From: JADHLJ01 sp038146985
GTDB taxonomy: Bacteria; Pseudomonadota; Alphaproteobacteria; Thalassobaculales; Thalassobaculaceae
DNA: 64,000 bases
NCBI GenBank assembly: GCA_038146985.1
Contig: JAYQSQ010000010.1
Location: 124,001 to 188,000 of the forward strand
Direction of reading: 5' to 3'
Positions 61,672 to 64,000 of this stretch are shown one piece after another (the stretch's first letter is position 1; each line of letters opens with the position of its first letter). Made by a program: the position numbers and the translations under genes. The notes beneath the pieces are model-generated. The model was given only the letters and a program-made list of their open reading frames with translations, had not been told where the DNA came from and did not search any database.

Positions 61672-64000
61672 ATGGGTGGAGTACTCCATTTGGACGGCGT
61701 GGCACGGCAGCCATACGAAGGGTCGGCGGGAGTGCCCGTGCCCGAGGCTGCGGCCGTCCCACGCACTGAAGCGGCATCGCCGGAGCATCTGCTTGGCCAG
61801 TTGTTCGAGCATGCGCCGGTCCCGACCGTGATGGTCGACAGGGACATGCGCTACATCGCGATGAGCCGGAGCTGGCGGAGGATCTTCGGCATTGGCGACG
61901 CCGACGTGATCGGCCGCTCGCATTACGAGGTCACGCCCTCGATCCCGGAGAAATGGAAGCAGGAACATCAGGCCTGCCTCGCCGGGGCCATCGTCGATAA
62001 ACACAGAGACCGGATGATTTGGATTGACGGGCGCGAGATCTGGATCCGTCGCCGGCTGCATCCCTGGCGCGATCCAGAGGGCGAAATCGGCGGCCTTATT
62101 ATTACCAACGAGATCATTACCGACCAGATCGCGGCAAGCATGGAGCTTGAACACAACCAGCGGTTCTTGGAAGCGGTGCTCGCCAATGTGGACGACGCCA
62201 TTCTGGCGAAGGACGCGGACGGACGTCTGACCCTGTTCAATGAGGCGGCAAAACGGTGGTTCGGCGTCGACAAAGGCGAGTTCACCGTCGCGAAACCCGG
62301 CAACCGTTTGAATTTCTATCGACCCGGTGACGCCGAACCGCTGGATCGCGAAGCGCGTCCGCTCGCCCGAGCCTTGCGCGGCGAACATGTCCAGGGCGAG
62401 GAGCTCATCTTCGCGCTGGCCGGAAAATCGTCCCGGCAAATCGTCGTCACCGCGACGCCGATGCACGACCGGGACGGGAAAAGCCTGGGCGCGGTCGCGA
62501 CCGCCCGCGACGTCACGTCGGAACGCGAGGCCACGGCTAAGTGGCGCAAGGCGGAGGCCTGGTATCGCGGGATATTCGACCAGAGCTTTCAATCCTGCGC
62601 GCTGCTCGATCCCAACGGCACGGTTCTGGAGCTCAATGCCTCGGCGCGGCAGATGACGGGCAATATGGCCGGCTCGCAAGTCGGGCGGGCCATGTGGGAC
62701 TGCGTTTGGTGGGATACCGGCGCAGATACCCGGGACCGGATCCGCGATGCCGTGGAAAAAGCGATGCTCGGCGAGTTCGTCCGGTCGGAAACCGAGGCCC
62801 GGATCAGGGGGGGACGGCTCGCGCCGATCGACTTTTCGCTGAAACCCTGCTTCGACGAGGCAGGCGCGGTTTCCTTCATCATCGCCGAGGCCCGGGACGT
62901 CACCAGGCAGCGCGCCATCCAGGAGCGCTATCGCTCGCTCTACAATCACACGCCGGTCATGCTTCATTCCATCGACCGCGACGGTTGCCTGGTCCATGTC
63001 AGTGATTATTGGCTGGAGACCCTAGGTTATGCGCGGGAGGAGGTGCTGGGCCGTCCGGTAACGGACTTCATGACATCCGACTCGGCGCGCAAGGCGACCG
63101 AGGAAATCTTGCCGGAGTTCATGCGCACGGGGACCTGCAAGGACGTTGAATATCGGTTCCTCACGAAAACCGGCGCGGTGCTGGAAATCCTGCTTTCCGC
63201 GACGGCGGAAAGGGACGGGAAAGGCGAAATCCTGCGGTCTCTCGCGGTTCTGATCGATGTCACCGAACGCCGCGAGGTCGAGCAGAAGCTTATCCAGGCC
63301 CAGAAGATGGAGTCGGTCGGCCAGCTCACCGGAGGCCTGGCGCACGATTTCAACAACCTGCTGGGCGTTATTCTCGGCAATCTGCAGCTCCTGCGCGGCT
63401 CCGTCAGGGGCGAGGAAAAGGCGGAGCGCCGGCTCGGGGCCGCGCTCGGCGCGGTGGAAAGGGCGGCCGAACTGACCCGGCGCCTGCTCGCCTTCGCGCG
63501 GCGCCAGGAACTTGAGACACGGACCACGGACCCGAATCTTCTGATCGAGGGGGTTACCGATCTGCTGCATCAGGCGGTCGGGGAGACGATCTCGCTTGAG
63601 CTTCACCTGGCCGGCGATGTCCCGAACATCCAGGTCGACCGCTCACAGCTCGAATCCGCAATCCTCAATCTCGCGGTGAATGCCCGAGATGCCATGCCGG
63701 AAGGTGGGAGGCTCACCATCGAAACTTCCAGGTTGCGGCTGCAGACCGGAGCCGGGCTCAGCGACGGCGAGATCACGCCCGGCGACTATGTCGTGATCGC
63801 GGTCACCGATACGGGAGCCGGAATCGCGCCCGAGACGCTGCGGCATGTGTTCGAGCCGTTCTTCACCACGAAGGATGTCGGCAAGGGCAGCGGCCTCGGC
63901 CTCAGCATGGTCTACGGCTTCGTCAAGCAGAGCGGCGGCCACGTGCGGCTCTACAGCGAGCCCGGCGAGGGAACGACGGTACGGATCTACCTGCCGGTGC
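61672..64000 (+). CDS. Multi-PAS sensor histidine kinase, cut by the window end
   Basis: The frame runs from an ATG at 61672 beyond the right edge, so at least 776 residues are present. Four PAS-like segments are suggested: VPTVMVDRDMRYIAMSRSWR, RFLEAVLANVDDAILAKDAD, GIFDQSFQSCALLDPNGTVL, YNHTPVMLHSIDRDGCLVHV. A HisKA dimerisation domain follows (GQLTGGLAHDFNNLLGVILG, phospho-His in AHDFNN), then the ATPase domain (NLAVNARDAMPEGGRLTIET, VTDTGAGIAPETLRHVFEPF, GSGLGLSMVYGFVKQSGGHV). This pattern is common in hybrid kinases, so a receiver domain may follow outside the window. No membrane segment is visible, suggesting a cytosolic sensor. Confidence 0.92.
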   Translation, partial: MGGVLHLDGVARQPYEGSAGVPVPEAAAVPRTEAASPEHLLGQLFEHAPVPTVMVDRDMRYIAMSRSWRRIFGIGDADVIGRSHYEVTPSIPEKWKQEHQACLAGAIVDKHRDRMIWIDGREIWIRRRLHPWRDPEGEIGGLIITNEIITDQIAASMELEHNQRFLEAVLANVDDAILAKDADGRLTLFNEAAKRWFGVDKGEFTVAKPGNRLNFYRPGDAEPLDREARPLARALRGEHVQGEELIFALAGKSSRQIVVTATPMHDRDGKSLGAVATARDVTSEREATAKWRKAEAWYRGIFDQSFQSCALLDPNGTVLELNASARQMTGNMAGSQVGRAMWDCVWWDTGADTRDRIRDAVEKAMLGEFVRSETEARIRGGRLAPIDFSLKPCFDEAGAVSFIIAEARDVTRQRAIQERYRSLYNHTPVMLHSIDRDGCLVHVSDYWLETLGYAREEVLGRPVTDFMTSDSARKATEEILPEFMRTGTCKDVEYRFLTKTGAVLEILLSATAERDGKGEILRSLAVLIDVTERREVEQKLIQAQKMESVGQLTGGLAHDFNNLLGVILGNLQLLRGSVRGEEKAERRLGAALGAVERAAELTRRLLAFARRQELETRTTDPNLLIEGVTDLLHQAVGETISLELHLAGDVPNIQVDRSQLESAILNLAVNARDAMPEGGRLTIETSRLRLQTGAGLSDGEITPGDYVVIAVTDTGAGIAPETLRHVFEPFFTTKDVGKGSGLGLSMVYGFVKQSGGHVRLYSEPGEGTTVRIYLPV

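Noticed and set aside
1..64000. tRNA or rRNA genes
   Set aside because: No stretch with the T-loop consensus or other tRNA/rRNA features was noticed on either strand; a dedicated covariance search would be needed to exclude them formally.

Overview
The window is GC-rich chromosomal DNA, most likely from an alphaproteobacterium of the Rhodospirillales type. This rests on gene content: the lysC-ptsP-HTH(RodZ-like) order next to ubiG, secA - parvulin - argJ - mutT in one neighbourhood, a glmU-glmS pair, two PAS_5-type proteins, DUF1178 and DUF1244 proteins, and a TamA-TamB pair. No genus can be named. I saw no rRNA, tRNA, CRISPR, phage or transposase gene.

Layout. 0-5.1 kb: a truncated RodZ-like HTH gene, ptsP and lysC on the minus strand, with ubiG divergent. 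5.3-9 kb: a DUF1178 protein diverging from an unusual fused transaminase-dehydrogenase, then a methyltransferase and a PAS-like protein. 9-17.2 kb: secA, an unknown gene, a periplasmic parvulin, argJ, a GNAT, mutT and a cyclase-family hydrolase. 17.3-20.8 kb: an enoyl-CoA hydratase, a 1-kb array of MITE-like palindromic repeats, a PAS_5 protein and gph. 21-24.2 kb: glmU-glmS, which makes UDP-GlcNAc for peptidoglycan and LPS. 24.3-37.3 kb: an accessory catabolic stretch (enolase-superfamily dehydratase, acyl-CoA dehydrogenase, two MaoC proteins, 2-hydroxyacid dehydrogenase, APH-like kinase, SDR, fatty acid desaturase, thiolase, 3-hydroxyacyl-CoA dehydrogenase) that fits beta-oxidation-like acyl-CoA turnover. 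37.4-43.9 kb: N-formylglutamate amidohydrolase, a carboxylate-amine ligase, a DUF1244 protein, a MetE-like protein, a quinone oxidoreductase and a Baeyer-Villiger-type monooxygenase. 44-49.4 kb: a decayed FkbM methyltransferase, a B12-binding radical SAM protein, a methyltransferase and a TPR-glycosyltransferase, which look like a surface-glycan or lipid-modification locus. 49.5-64 kb: a CaiB-type CoA transferase, tamB-tamA, an MFS transporter, an ornithine cyclodeaminase-like protein, an SDR, a luciferase-like monooxygenase and a multi-PAS histidine kinase cut by the window end.

Two features cross the whole window. First, intergenic spaces carry at least six kinds of palindromic repeat, some in tandem and one inside a partially duplicated gene. 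Second, four conserved genes (secA, an acyl-CoA dehydrogenase, a MaoC protein, a thiolase) are broken by clusters of missing bases, mostly in short G, C or A runs. This looks more like sequence error than real decay. The most interesting regulatory candidate is a 22-codon leader ORF with a strong Shine-Dalgarno, overlapping the desaturase start by ATGA and containing mutually exclusive hairpins. The most interesting enzyme is the transaminase-SDR fusion.
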